Shown piece after piece: positions 27,591 through 36,297 of a DNA stretch of 64,000 bases. Numbering within the stretch: position 1 is the stretch's first letter; each line of letters opens with the position of its first letter. The DNA is from Oleiagrimonas soli (GTDB lineage Bacteria; Pseudomonadota; Gammaproteobacteria; Xanthomonadales; Rhodanobacteraceae). The translations under genes and the position numbers were made by a program. The stretch is taken from contig NZ_KN196470.1 of NCBI RefSeq assembly GCF_000761445.1, positions 2,678,454 to 2,742,453 on the forward strand. Direction: 5' to 3'. The notes below the pieces were generated by a model, which saw only the letters and a program-made list of their open reading frames with translations, had not been told where the DNA came from and did not search any database.

Positions 27591-28648
27591 GCGCCGACGC
27601 GCGCCATCGCCTGCTGGCCTGGTGTCGACCCGGCTTCGAGGCCGAATGCGCGCAGGAGCTGAGCGCGCTGGACAGCGGCTTCGGCGGTGGCGGCTATGCA
27701 CGCGCCAAGCCGGGCGAGGGCTTCGTCGAATTCGTCGCGCTGGATGCCGAAGCCGCCGGCCGCATCGCCGCCGCGGTCGGTCGCGAACCGCTGATCTTCG
27801 CCCGTCAGCTGATGCACGGCATCGGCCGCATCGAGGCCCTGCCGCGCGAGGACCGGCTCTCGGTACTGCTGCCGCTGATCGCCGAGGACCCGCGGCGCTG
27901 GGCCGAAGCCTGGGTGGAGTCGGCCGACAGCGACGCCGGACGCGAACTCAGCGCGCTGTGCCGCGGCCTCAACGGCGCGCTGTTGGGCGGCCTGAAACGC
28001 CTTGGGCGCATCGACCGCACTTCGCACGATCGGCTGCATGTGGCCCTGCTGTCGCCGACGCAGGCGCTGGTCTGCGCCACCGACATGCGCACCGCCGCGC
28101 CCTGGCCCGGCGGCATTCCGCGCCTGCGCTTCCCGCGCGGCGCACCCAGCCGCTCGACGCTGAAGCTGGAGGAAGCCTTCCTGGTGCTGCTCGATGCGCG
28201 CGAGCGCGAGGACTGGCTGCAACCAGGCATGCGCGGCGTCGACCTCGGCGCGGCGCCCGGCGGCTGGACCTGGCAGCTGGTGCGCCGCTCGATCCGTGTC
28301 AGCGCCATCGACAACGGACCGATGAACGCGGCGCTGATGGAATCGGGCCTGGTCGAGCATCTGCGCGAGGACGGCTTCCGCTATCAGCCGCCGAAACCCG
28401 TCGACTGGCTGGTCTGCGACATGGTCGAACAACCGCGTCGCGTCGCCGCACGCATGGCGGAATGGCTGCGACAGGGCTGGTGCCGGCAGGCCGTGTTCAA
28501 CCTCAAGCTACCGATGAAGAAGCGTTACGCCGAAGTCCAATTGTGCCTCGGTCTGCTGCACGAACAGGTGGACGCGCCGCTCGACGTGCGCGCGCGGCAG
28601 CTGTACCACGACCGCGAAGAAATCACGGTGTTCGCCCGCCGTGCGTGA
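27587..28648 (+). CDS. rlmM: 23S rRNA 2'-O-ribose methyltransferase RlmM
   Basis: 353 residues, starting with a GTG that overlaps the glnS stop (GTGA). The N-terminal half contains a THUMP-like region ([16 protein letters not shown]). The C-terminal Rossmann methyltransferase has the SAM motif [18 protein letters not shown] and the K-D-K-E tetrad region ([22 protein letters not shown]). It methylates C2498 of 23S rRNA in E. coli. Translational coupling with glnS makes a small translation operon. Confidence 0.94.
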
Positions 28649-28765
28649 GCGACAGCGCCCGCCGACGGACGCCCCGCACGCGCCTGCGGCATGTGGACGC
28701 GACTACGTTTCGTTACGCTCGATCGCCGTAGACTGCCTAGCCGGAATCGAACGGACACCGCCGCC

Positions 28766-29485
28766 GTGAAACGTCTGCGCGCCATGCTGCCTCTCCTGCT
28801 GCTGCTCACCACCGGCGTGGTGCTGCTGGCGGGCGGCATGGGCAGCTATCTGGCGCCGGACCGGCTGGCGCAGGAACACGCCGTGCTGCTGGATGCGGTG
28901 CAGGCGCATCCGTGGCTGTCGCGCCTGGCCTACGTCGGTCTGCTGACCCTGGTCACCTCGACCGGCGTACCCGGCAGCCTGCTGGTCATCATCGCCGGCG
29001 GCCTGGTGTTCGGCGAAGTCGAAGGCACCCTGCTGTCGGCGCTCGGCTTGCTGCTCGGCTCGCTGCTGCTGTTCCTGGCCAGTCGCTACGCCTTCGGCTG
29101 CGGACGCAAGCCCGCGCCGGGCCTGGTGGAACGACTGCGTCACGGCTATGCGCAGCATCCGGTCAACTACACGTTTTTCCTGCGCTTCGTTCCGGTCTTC
29201 CCGTTCGGCGCCGTCACCGTGACGCTGGCCTGGCTGCGCTGCCCGATGTGGCTGTTCCTGCTGAGCAGCTTTCTCGGCGGCTCGATCATGCTGATCTTCG
29301 AGACCGCCATCGGCGCGGACCTCGGTCGCAATCTAGCCGCCGGCCGGACCATGGGCTGGCAACTGCTGCTGGACCCGCACATGTTGCTGCCGCTGGGCGC
29401 GCTGGCCCTGCTCGCGGTACTTCCGGTGCTGATCCGGCGACGCCAACGGCACGGCGGCCACAGCGACGCCGACGACTCCCGCTGA
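28766..29485 (+). CDS. TVP38/TMEM64 (VTT-domain) inner-membrane protein
   Basis: 239 residues with about six hydrophobic segments. The VTT core is recognisable: LTLVTSTGVPGSLLVIIAGGLVFG, then LGSLLLFLASRYAFG and NYTFFLRFVPVFPFGAVTVTLAWL. DedA/VTT proteins are membrane proteins, some acting as lipid flippases or scramblases; this member's role is unknown. The GTG at 28766 (KRLRAMLPLL follows) is preferred, with ATG at 28784 a close alternative; neither has a strong box. The tail RRRQRHGGHSDADDSR is basic and cytosolic. Confidence 0.85.
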   Translation: MKRLRAMLPLLLLLTTGVVLLAGGMGSYLAPDRLAQEHAVLLDAVQAHPWLSRLAYVGLLTLVTSTGVPGSLLVIIAGGLVFGEVEGTLLSALGLLLGSLLLFLASRYAFGCGRKPAPGLVERLRHGYAQHPVNYTFFLRFVPVFPFGAVTVTLAWLRCPMWLFLLSSFLGGSIMLIFETAIGADLGRNLAAGRTMGWQLLLDPHMLLPLGALALLAVLPVLIRRRQRHGGHSDADDSR

Positions 29486-29558
29486 CCCCGGCGACAGTCT
29501 TTCGGAACAGGCGCTACAATCGAGTCACCGATGCGCCACCGGAACAGGGGGCGGAAGC

Positions 29559-31502
29559 ATGCCCGAACGTGCACCTTCTCGACTCAGCCAATGGTGGCGG
29601 CGCACGTCGCTGGTTCAGCGCCTGGTTCTGGTGGCCTTGGTGCCTTCGGTGGTCTCCACCATGTTCCTGGCGATCCTGCTGACGCGGCACCAGATCCACA
29701 CGCTCAAGGACGTGACGCGCAACACGGTCGACGCGTACATGCTGCAGGTCGCCGCCGACGCTGCACAGCCGCTGCGCAACGGCAACCTGTCCGAACTGCG
29801 GCGCCTGGTACGCGCCATCGGCCATCTGCCGCACGTCGACCAGGTCCGCATTCTCGATCACGACGGGCATGTCCTCGCCGCCTCGAAGAGTCCGGTTCCC
29901 GCCGGCGCCTCGCTCACGGATCTTCGCCGCAGCATCGGCACCGACGCCGAGCATGAGATCGGCACACTGCTGGTGCAGATCGATACCGAAACCTCCCTGC
30001 TTCGACAGTACACCGACGTGCTGGACACCCTGCTCTGGCTGAGCGTCGCGATCTTGCTGGCGATCCTGCTGAGCTGGCAGCAGGCGCGCTGGATCAGCGC
30101 ACCGTTGCGGCGCCTGTCCGTGGCCATGGGCGGCCTGGGGCGCTTCGATCACGCCCTGTCCGTCGAGGTGACCGACGACTCCGAGATCGGCGAACTGCAA
30201 CGCGGCTTCAACAAGGCCGCGGCCAGCCTGCACACCCTGCACCGCGACATGGAGCGCCGCATCGAGATCGCGACCAAGGAACTGGCGCGCAAGAACGATG
30301 CGCTGGAACAAGCCAGCAAGGCCAAGGCACGCTTCCTCGCCAGCGCGACCCACGACCTGCGCCAGCCGCTGTACGCGCTGACCCTGTTTTCTTCGTCGCT
30401 GGCCGAGCAGGAAACCAGCCCGGAACGACTGGACCGCATCTCCCACGTGCAGCAATGCATCGAATCGCTGGACCGCCTGTTCAGCGAACTGCTCGACCTG
30501 TCACGCCTGGAGGCCGGCGCGATGCAGCCGGAACTGCGCGACTTCCCGCTGGACGAACTGTTCCAGGAAGTCAGCCGCAACTTCCGCATGCAGGCCGAGA
30601 AACAGGAACTGCGCCTGGTCACACGCCCCACTCCCGCCTGGGTCCACAGCGACCGGACCATGCTTGCGCGCATCCTCAACAATCTGGTCAGCAACGCGCT
30701 GCGCTACACGCGCGAGGGTGGCGTGCTGGTCGGCGCGCGCGTGCGCGGCGATCGCATCCGCATCGATGTGCGCGACACCGGCATCGGCATTCCGCAAGAG
30801 CACCAGGCGCACATCTTCGAGGAGTTCTATCGCGTCGATTCCGAGCAGCACGAACAGGCCGATGTGCCCGCCCAATCCGGCAGCCAGCGCGGACTCGGTC
30901 TCGGCCTGTCCACGGTGCAGCGTCTGGCGGAACTGCTCGGCACCGAGATCGAGCTTCAGTCGCACCCCGGCCGGGGCACGCTGTTTTCGCTGATGGTCCG
31001 CCGCGGTCGCAGCAAAAGCCGCAACCCGCAGCACGCGCCGCGACAGCCGCGCGCACTGCCGCGCACGAACCAGGCCAAGGAACTCAAGGATGTGCGGGTG
31101 ATGGTCATCGACGACGACCAGGCCATCCTGGCCGGCATGCACGACCTACTGCGCACCTGGGGCTGCAAGGTGCGCATGGCCACCGATTGCGAGCGCGCCC
31201 TCGAACAGGCCAGCCGCAGCGAAGTGCCCGACATCGTCATCTCGGACCTTCACCTGGGCGCCGGTCGCAACGGCATCGAGACGCTCTACGCGCTGGCCGA
31301 GCATTACGGCGCCCGACCCGACAATCCGCCCTTCGCGCGACTGCTGGTAACCGGCGAGACCGAACGCAACCGGCTGCGACCGGCGCTGCAATCCGGCGTG
31401 CCTATCCTGTTCAAGCCGGTCGCCGCCGAACCGCTGCGCGAGGCGGTGATCACCCTGCTGCGCACGCGTCGCAAGAGCGTCGAGCCGACGCCGGAGGCCT
31501 GA
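29559..31502 (+). CDS. Hybrid sensor histidine kinase
   Basis: 647 residues. Two membrane helices (about 20-42 and 155-175) bracket a periplasmic sensor of about 110 residues with no recognised fold. A HAMP-like linker follows (SAPLRRLSVAMGGLG), then a coiled coil. The H-box is SATHDLRQPL with phospho-acceptor His265. The ATPase domain has N (ILNNLVSNALRYT), G1 (DTGIGIP), F and G2 (GLGLGLSTV) boxes. A basic linker leads to a C-terminal receiver domain (VMVIDDDQ, Asp563 in VISDLHLG, and Lys in ILFKPV). The receiver-bearing kinase and the next gene's regulator probably form a phosphorelay. The signal is unknown. Confidence 0.93.
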   Translation: MPERAPSRLSQWWRRTSLVQRLVLVALVPSVVSTMFLAILLTRHQIHTLKDVTRNTVDAYMLQVAADAAQPLRNGNLSELRRLVRAIGHLPHVDQVRILDHDGHVLAASKSPVPAGASLTDLRRSIGTDAEHEIGTLLVQIDTETSLLRQYTDVLDTLLWLSVAILLAILLSWQQARWISAPLRRLSVAMGGLGRFDHALSVEVTDDSEIGELQRGFNKAAASLHTLHRDMERRIEIATKELARKNDALEQASKAKARFLASATHDLRQPLYALTLFSSSLAEQETSPERLDRISHVQQCIESLDRLFSELLDLSRLEAGAMQPELRDFPLDELFQEVSRNFRMQAEKQELRLVTRPTPAWVHSDRTMLARILNNLVSNALRYTREGGVLVGARVRGDRIRIDVRDTGIGIPQEHQAHIFEEFYRVDSEQHEQADVPAQSGSQRGLGLGLSTVQRLAELLGTEIELQSHPGRGTLFSLMVRRGRSKSRNPQHAPRQPRALPRTNQAKELKDVRVMVIDDDQAILAGMHDLLRTWGCKVRMATDCERALEQASRSEVPDIVISDLHLGAGRNGIETLYALAEHYGARPDNPPFARLLVTGETERNRLRPALQSGVPILFKPVAAEPLREAVITLLRTRRKSVEPTPEA

Positions 31503-31598
31503 GCGGCCACTTTGCCTATGTCCGATGACATAGGCCACGCACCTTGCCGTCCCCTCCACGGAGGCGCAGAATCAAGGCCAGTCACACGGAGAAGCGTG

Positions 31599-32261
31599 AT
31601 GCGCGTACTGATCGCAGACGACCACAGGCTCGTGGTCGAAGGCGTCAGGCTCAAATTGTCCGAACTCGGTCCGGACAACGAGTTTGTCGTCGCTACGACG
31701 GTGGACGAACTCTACGCCATTCTGCGTGAGTCGCCGCCGCCCGACATCGCTCTCATCGACCTGTCCATGCCCGGCGCCCGCGACTGCCGGCACATCACCG
31801 AAGCGCTGCGCATGCAGCCGCGCATGCGAGTGCTGATCCTGTCCGGCTGCGAGGACAGCGGACTGATCCACAAGCTCATCGACAGCGGCGCGCACGGGTT
31901 CATCCCGAAGGCGTACTCGCCGGACGTGATGCTGTCGGCGATCCGCCTGGTGCTGTCCGGCGGCACCTACATCCCGCCGATGGCGCTGAATCAGGCCTCC
32001 AACGACGGCGAACGCTTCAGCTTCGACAGCAGCGAGGCCATCGACGGATCGCAGGAAGAACAGCTCGCCGAACTGCTGACCGACCGCCAGATGGACGTGC
32101 TGCGCCTGCTTTCCCGGGGCAGTCCGAACAAGGTGATCGCACGCGAGCTCGGCATCAGCGAAGGCACCGTGAAGATTCATCTGGCAGCGATCTTCCGTGC
32201 GCTGAACGTGCGCAACCGCGTCGAGGCCGTGGTCGCTTCGCAGCAGCTCGGGCACGCCTGA
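31599..32261 (+). CDS. NarL/FixJ-type response regulator
   Basis: 220 residues. The receiver domain has Asp7/Asp8 (IADDH), phospho-acceptor Asp54 (ALIDLSMPG), the Ser switch (LILSG) and Lys (FIPKAYSP). A linker with an acidic stretch (DSSEAIDGSQEEQ) leads to a LuxR-type helix-turn-helix (LTDRQMDVLRLLSRG, NKVIARELGISEGTVKIHL). The GGAG box at 31588-31591 favours the ATG at 31599, with an overlapping GTG one codon earlier. It lies 96 nt after the hybrid kinase and is presumably its output regulator. Target genes are not evident. Confidence 0.93.
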   Translation: MRVLIADDHRLVVEGVRLKLSELGPDNEFVVATTVDELYAILRESPPPDIALIDLSMPGARDCRHITEALRMQPRMRVLILSGCEDSGLIHKLIDSGAHGFIPKAYSPDVMLSAIRLVLSGGTYIPPMALNQASNDGERFSFDSSEAIDGSQEEQLAELLTDRQMDVLRLLSRGSPNKVIARELGISEGTVKIHLAAIFRALNVRNRVEAVVASQQLGHA

Positions 32262-32439
32262 TAGGCCGCGGGACGCGCGCGTGATCGGAGTCCTCGGCTC
32301 CGAGGTTCACGCGCTTCGCACGTGCACGCTCGACGGCGGTCATTGGAACCGCCTTCATCCCGGTGTCATGCGGCCGGCAAGTTCCTGCAATCCGCAGCGT
32401 GCACACTGCGCGCCATTCTCCCCTTGCGAGCAGGCACGC

Positions 32440-32682
32440 ATGTCCAGCCCCGCCATCTCCGAACGCGCCCGCCAGCAGGCCGCCATGTGGCTTCGCCTGG
32501 CCGAGCAATGCCGCCGCTGCGGCGACCACGATCTGGAACAGGAAGCCGCCAAGCTCGCCCTGCGCTACCAACTTCTGGTGGAGCACCGCGACAGCCGCGT
32601 CGGGCTTCCTTCCGTCTCCGGACTCGTTTCGCAGCAGACGCCCGCTGGCGGCATCGATCGCGAGCTCGCCTTCACCGAATGA
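32440..32682 (+). CDS. Small hypothetical protein
   Basis: 80 residues, not recognised. The first 50 are helical and amphipathic (SERARQQAAMWLRLAEQCRR, then LEQEAAKLALRYQLLVEHRD) with two close Cys (CRRC). The tail is Ser/Gly-rich. The frame extends upstream to 32281, but that part has no start context. The helix pattern and codon choice look protein-like. It lies downstream of the two-component pair on the same strand, separated by 178 nt. Confidence 0.45.
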   Translation: MSSPAISERARQQAAMWLRLAEQCRRCGDHDLEQEAAKLALRYQLLVEHRDSRVGLPSVSGLVSQQTPAGGIDRELAFTE

Positions 32683-32718
32683 CTGCGTCCCGGGCGGGCG
32701 CGCCCCGTGCATGGCCGG

Positions 32719-32991
32719 TCAGCGATAGATTTCCTGGATATCCGTCACCCGGCCCTGCAGCACCGTGATCAACACGGTCTTGTTGTCCAGGTCGTACTCC
32801 AGGCGATAACCCAGCAGCGCGCCGTACTTGTTCTCGACTGGCTCGCGACTGTCCGGCCTGCCGGCCACCTTGAGCACCATGCCCTCGGTGTCGCCGACCG
32901 AAACCAGGCGACTGCCGAAACGGATCGTGGATGACGCCAGCGCGGAGGCGCTCGCCAGGATGAGCATCGGGATCAACAGCAGACGTCGCAT
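32719..32991 (-). CDS. DUF2845-family exported protein
   Basis: 90 residues with a signal peptide (LLLIPMLILASASALA). The mature part fits DUF2845: IRFGSRLVSVGDTEGMVLKVAGRPDSRE, then GYRLEYDLDNKTVLITVLQGRVTDIQEI. Such proteins are small periplasmic or envelope proteins of unknown function with a SmpA/BamE-like fold. GGAGGAGG is spaced best for the ATG at 32991; another ATG two codons upstream is only 2 nt from that box. Confidence 0.8.
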   Translation of the reverse strand: MRRLLLIPMLILASASALASSTIRFGSRLVSVGDTEGMVLKVAGRPDSREPVENKYGALLGYRLEYDLDNKTVLITVLQGRVTDIQEIYR

Positions 32992-33190
32992 GGTCATGTC
33001 CTCCTCCTTGGATGCGCGAGACCGAACGTGGCGTACCGCTCGACGAGCGTTCGGATGGACGCCAGCCAGTCATGCGCGAACGCCGTCATCATGTCACCGA
33101 AGCGATGCCTTGACCACGTATCGCCCGCACATGCCCGCACGCCTGCGACCCCGCTGGCGGCGAGATCGGCATCATGTCATCGGAGGGGGA

Positions 33191-33266
33191 TGGTGGGTCG
33201 TGTGAGACTCGAACTCACGACCATCGGATTAAAAGTCCGGTGCTCTACCAACTGAGCTAACGACCC
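33191..33266 (-). tRNA. tRNA-Lys (anticodon UUU)
   Basis: 76 nt including an encoded CCA end. On the minus strand it begins GGGTCGTTAGCTCAGTTGG, with acceptor stem GGGTCG/CGACCC and D-loop GTTGGTAGAG. The anticodon loop is CTTTTAA with anticodon TTT, and the T-arm contains GTTCGAGTC. Overall it closely follows E. coli tRNA-Lys. It lies upstream of DUF2845 and downstream of queC. Confidence 0.97.
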
Positions 33267-33334
33267 ATCGGATACGCGCGCTGCGCACGCGGCGACTGCC
33301 GCGTGGAACCGGCGATTCTACCTGCTTGCGCGGG

Positions 33335-34021
33335 TCAACGGTAGTGCGTGGGATCGTCGACGCCGGCCTCGGCGAATCCCTGCGCGCGCAGGCGGCAGGC
33401 GTCGCAGTGGCCGCAGGCGCGGCCTTCGGCATCGGCCTGATAGCAGCTGACGGTCTGCGCGAAATCCACGCCCAGCTCGAGGCCGGCACGAACGATGTCG
33501 GCCTTGCCCATGGCCATCAACGGTGCGTGGATGCGCATGGGCGAGCCTTCCACGCCGGCGCGCGTGGCAACCTGCGCCAACTGCTGGAAGCTCTCGATGA
33601 AGGCCGGTCGGCAGTCCGGATAACCGGAGTAGTCGACTGCGTTGACGCCACAGAAGATGTCGCTGGCGCCCAGCACCTCGGCCCAGCCCAGCGCGACCGA
33701 CAACATGATGGTGTTGCGCGCCGGTACGTAGGTGACGGGGATACCTTCGCCACCCTCTTCGGGCACGTCGATGTCGTCGGTCAGGGCGGAGCCGCCGATG
33801 CTGCGCAGGTCGACGTCGACCACCTTGTGCGCCCGCGCGCCCAACATGGCGCAGACGCGAGCCGCGGCCTGCAGCTCGGAGTCATGACGCTGACCGTAAG
33901 CCACGCTCAGCGCATATACCTCGAAACCCTTCGCGCGCGCCATGGCGACCACCACGGCCGAATCCATGCCGCCGGAAACCAGCACCACGGCCTTGGGTTG
34001 GGAAGAGGTCTGTTCGGTCAT
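33335..34021 (-). CDS. queC: 7-cyano-7-deazaguanine synthase QueC
   Basis: 228 residues. It converts 7-carboxy-7-deazaguanine to preQ0 in queuosine synthesis, using ATP and ammonia. The PP-loop ATPase motif is LVSGGMDS (14-21). The C-terminal zinc-binding cysteines are in [21 protein letters not shown]; family stretches YGQRHDSEL and [10 protein letters not shown] are clear. The ATG at 34021 is chosen; a GTG four codons earlier is possible. It follows queE by 83 nt on the same strand. Confidence 0.96.
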   Translation of the reverse strand: MTEQTSSQPKAVVLVSGGMDSAVVVAMARAKGFEVYALSVAYGQRHDSELQAAARVCAMLGARAHKVVDVDLRSIGGSALTDDIDVPEEGGEGIPVTYVPARNTIMLSVALGWAEVLGASDIFCGVNAVDYSGYPDCRPAFIESFQQLAQVATRAGVEGSPMRIHAPLMAMGKADIVRAGLELGVDFAQTVSCYQADAEGRACGHCDACRLRAQGFAEAGVDDPTHYR

Positions 34022-34104
34022 CGGGGGTTCCACATGTGCGCGTCTAGCCGCCCATTATCGGGCTTTGCACGCGCTCGTGCACCCGTATGCCGGGAAAGCG
34101 TCGC

Positions 34105-34791
34105 TCAGTGCCCCGGCGTCTCGCCCCAGAGCTGCTTGTGCATCTGCGTCTGCAACCGTACCGGCAGGCGGTCGGCGAGTATCCATTCGGCAAGTTGGCG
34201 CGGCGTCAACTTCAGGTGCACGGGCGAGAACAGCACCATGCAGCGCTGCTGCAGCGCATGTTCGCGCAGGACATCGCAGGCCCATTCGTAATCGGCACGG
34301 TCGGCGATGACGATCTTGATCTGATCGTGCGCCTGCAGGTGCGCCAGGTTCGACCACAGATTGCGCGCGGATTCGCCGGAGCCCGGCGCCTTCAGATCCA
34401 TCACCTTGCGCACGCGCGGATCGACCTCGGACACGTCGAGAGCGCCCGAGGTTTCCAGCGACACCTCGTGGCCGGCATCGCACAGTCGTTCGAGCAGACG
34501 CAGGCAGCGCTTCTGCGCCAGCGGTTCGCCGCCCGTCACGCACACATGCCGGGTGTCGAAGGCACCGACCTGGGCAACCAGATCATCGATATCGTGCCAC
34601 TCGCCGCCCTGGAACGAGTATTCGGTGTCGCACCACACGCAGCGCAGCGGGCAGCCGGTCAGGCGCACGAACACGGTGGGCCAGCCGACCGCGTCGGCTT
34701 CGCCCTGGATGGAATGGAAGATCTCGCACACGCGCAGCCGTTCGGCGGCACTGGAGGAATCCCGGGCCGCGCCGGTCACCTGCTCGCTCAT
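34105..34791 (-). CDS. queE: 7-carboxy-7-deazaguanine synthase QueE
   Basis: 228 residues, a compact radical SAM enzyme that contracts the ring of 6-carboxytetrahydropterin to 7-carboxy-7-deazaguanine. The cluster motif CPLRCVWCDT gives the CxxxCxxC. IFHSIQGEADAVGWPTVFVRL precedes it, and CVTGGEPL is the SAM-binding GGE. It starts 6 nt after cpoB ends, so it is the last-but-one gene of the tol-pal transcript. QueD and QueF are not in the window. Confidence 0.96.
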   Translation of the reverse strand: MSEQVTGAARDSSSAAERLRVCEIFHSIQGEADAVGWPTVFVRLTGCPLRCVWCDTEYSFQGGEWHDIDDLVAQVGAFDTRHVCVTGGEPLAQKRCLRLLERLCDAGHEVSLETSGALDVSEVDPRVRKVMDLKAPGSGESARNLWSNLAHLQAHDQIKIVIADRADYEWACDVLREHALQQRCMVLFSPVHLKLTPRQLAEWILADRLPVRLQTQMHKQLWGETPGH

Positions 34792-34797
34792 GGGACG

Positions 34798-35712
34798 TCA
34801 GTTCGCTTGTTGCAGCTGGATGTCCTGCAGGCGCTGCTGCGCCAGCTTGGCCACCGAACTGCCGGGGTATTTCTGCATCACCGTCTGCAGCGTCTTCTGC
34901 GCCTCGCCCTCGTGCTTGAGCGCGTCCTGGCAGTAGCCGACCTTCAGCATCGCACCCGGAGCCTTCTCGCTGTCCGGATACAACTTCAGCAGCATCTGGA
35001 AGGTCTGCAAGGCGATGTCGTAGTTCTGCACGGTGTAGTAGGACTCGCCCAGCCAGTAGTAGGCATTGGGCGTCAACGCGCTGTTCGGGTAAGTCTGGAT
35101 GAAGTCGCGGAACTGCCGCGAAGACTGCACGAACTGCCCGTTGCGAAGCGCCGTGAACGCCTGATTGTAGGCATCCTGTGCAGCCTGCGGATTGGCCTGG
35201 CCCGCCGTGCTGGCGCTACTGGCCGGTGCCGGATTGCCCGCCGCGGACGCGGTGGACGGCGGCTTGGCGGACGCCGATGGCGTGGCGCCTGCGGCGGCGC
35301 TGCCCGCGGCTGTGCCTGCAGCAGCGGCCGCGCCGGTAGCCGGCGACGGCGCCGAGGAACCCTGTGCGGGTGCATCGCCGCCTTCGAGCGTGCGCAGACG
35401 GGCATCGAGATCGACGTACTGATCCTTGCCGGTCTGCTGCATCTCTTTGATCTGGTGCTGCAGTTCCTCGATCTGTCCCTGCAATTGCTGCACCTGGCTC
35501 TGCAAGGCCTGCACCTGGTTGACCAGCATGGTGCCGCCCTGATCGGAATCCTGCTTCTGCTGGGCCTGCTCCAGACGCGTGATGCGCTCGGACAGACTCA
35601 GGCGCTGGGCCTGGGCCGGAAAAATGCCGGCGATCAGCAGCAGCAAGGCGGCTGCAACTGCAGCCGCCTTGCCGTGACCGGCAGGTAGGTTACGTGCCGA
35701 TCGGTACTTCAT
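34798..35712 (-). CDS. cpoB: Tol-Pal system protein CpoB (YbgF)
   Basis: 304 residues. A signal peptide (AAALLLLIAGIFPAQAQ) precedes an N-terminal coiled coil that trimerises in E. coli (SERITRLEQAQQKQ to IEELQHQIKEM). An unusually long Ala/Ser/Pro-rich linker of about 70 residues follows, then TPR repeats (YNQAFTALRNGQFVQSSRQF, YWLGESYYTVQNYDIAL). It is periplasmic and coordinates Tol-Pal with peptidoglycan synthesis at division. The ATG overlaps the pal stop by one base (TGATG). Confidence 0.95.
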   Translation of the reverse strand: MKYRSARNLPAGHGKAAAVAAALLLLIAGIFPAQAQRLSLSERITRLEQAQQKQDSDQGGTMLVNQVQALQSQVQQLQGQIEELQHQIKEMQQTGKDQYVDLDARLRTLEGGDAPAQGSSAPSPATGAAAAAGTAAGSAAAGATPSASAKPPSTASAAGNPAPASSASTAGQANPQAAQDAYNQAFTALRNGQFVQSSRQFRDFIQTYPNSALTPNAYYWLGESYYTVQNYDIALQTFQMLLKLYPDSEKAPGAMLKVGYCQDALKHEGEAQKTLQTVMQKYPGSSVAKLAQQRLQDIQLQQAN

Positions 35713-36224
35713 CACTTGGCCGTGTATTCGATCTCGACACGACGGTTCTTCGACCAGCAAGCCTCGTTGTGCTCGCGGCAGGTCGGACGCTCTTCACCGT
35801 AGCTGACCACCGTGATCTGGTCCGCCGAAGCACCGTTGGCTTCCAGCGCAGCGGCCACCGCATTGCCACGGCGCTCGCCGAGGCCGAGGTTGTACTCGCG
35901 GGTACCGCGCTCGTCGGTGTTGCCGGCCAGACGCACGTGCGCCATCGGGCGATCCTGCAGGTACTTGGCGTGGCACGCCATGATCTGCTGGAACTCCGGC
36001 TTGATTTCGCTCTTGTCGAAATCGAAGTACACCACGCGCTGACGCAGGCAGGCATCGGTGTCCAGGTCGGCCGGGGTGAAACCGGTCGGCTGCGGAGGCG
36101 GTGCCGGTTGTTCCTGCGGCGGCGGCGGCGGCGGAGTCGGCTTGACCTCCTGCTTCTTGCTGCACGCCGCCATGCCGACAACGCACAACAGCGTGACGAG
36201 GGTGGTGCGAACGCTCTTGTTCAT
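35712..36224 (-). CDS. pal: Peptidoglycan-associated lipoprotein Pal
   Basis: 170 residues. The lipobox MAAC places the acylated Cys at position 21, followed by a Pro-rich spacer (PTPPPPPPQEQPAPPP). The OmpA-like domain binds peptidoglycan: VVYFDFDKSEIKPEFQ and LAGNTDERGTREYNLGLGERRGNAV. Two extra cysteines (DACLRQR, ACHAKY) and two near the end (TCREHNEACW) may form disulfides. It anchors the outer membrane to the cell wall with TolB. AAGGA precedes the ATG. Confidence 0.96.
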   Translation of the reverse strand: MNKSVRTTLVTLLCVVGMAACSKKQEVKPTPPPPPPQEQPAPPPQPTGFTPADLDTDACLRQRVVYFDFDKSEIKPEFQQIMACHAKYLQDRPMAHVRLAGNTDERGTREYNLGLGERRGNAVAAALEANGASADQITVVSYGEERPTCREHNEACWSKNRRVEIEYTAK

Positions 36225-36297
36225 GGCTTTTCCTTTTACTCTAGGGTTTCCGACAGTCTTTTGTACTACACGCCGTTGATCCGGCTTGTTGGAGTGG

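Noticed and set aside
32292-32305. Small hairpin CCTCGG-CT-CCGAGG after the response regulator
   Set aside because: Only 6 bp with a 2-nt loop and no T-tract, so too weak to call a terminator.
33335-34791. queC/queE as part of a 7-deazaguanine DNA-modification (dpd) or phage system
   Set aside because: No dpdA-like transglycosylase, helicase or nuclease genes are nearby; the setting is the ordinary tol-pal/queuosine one.
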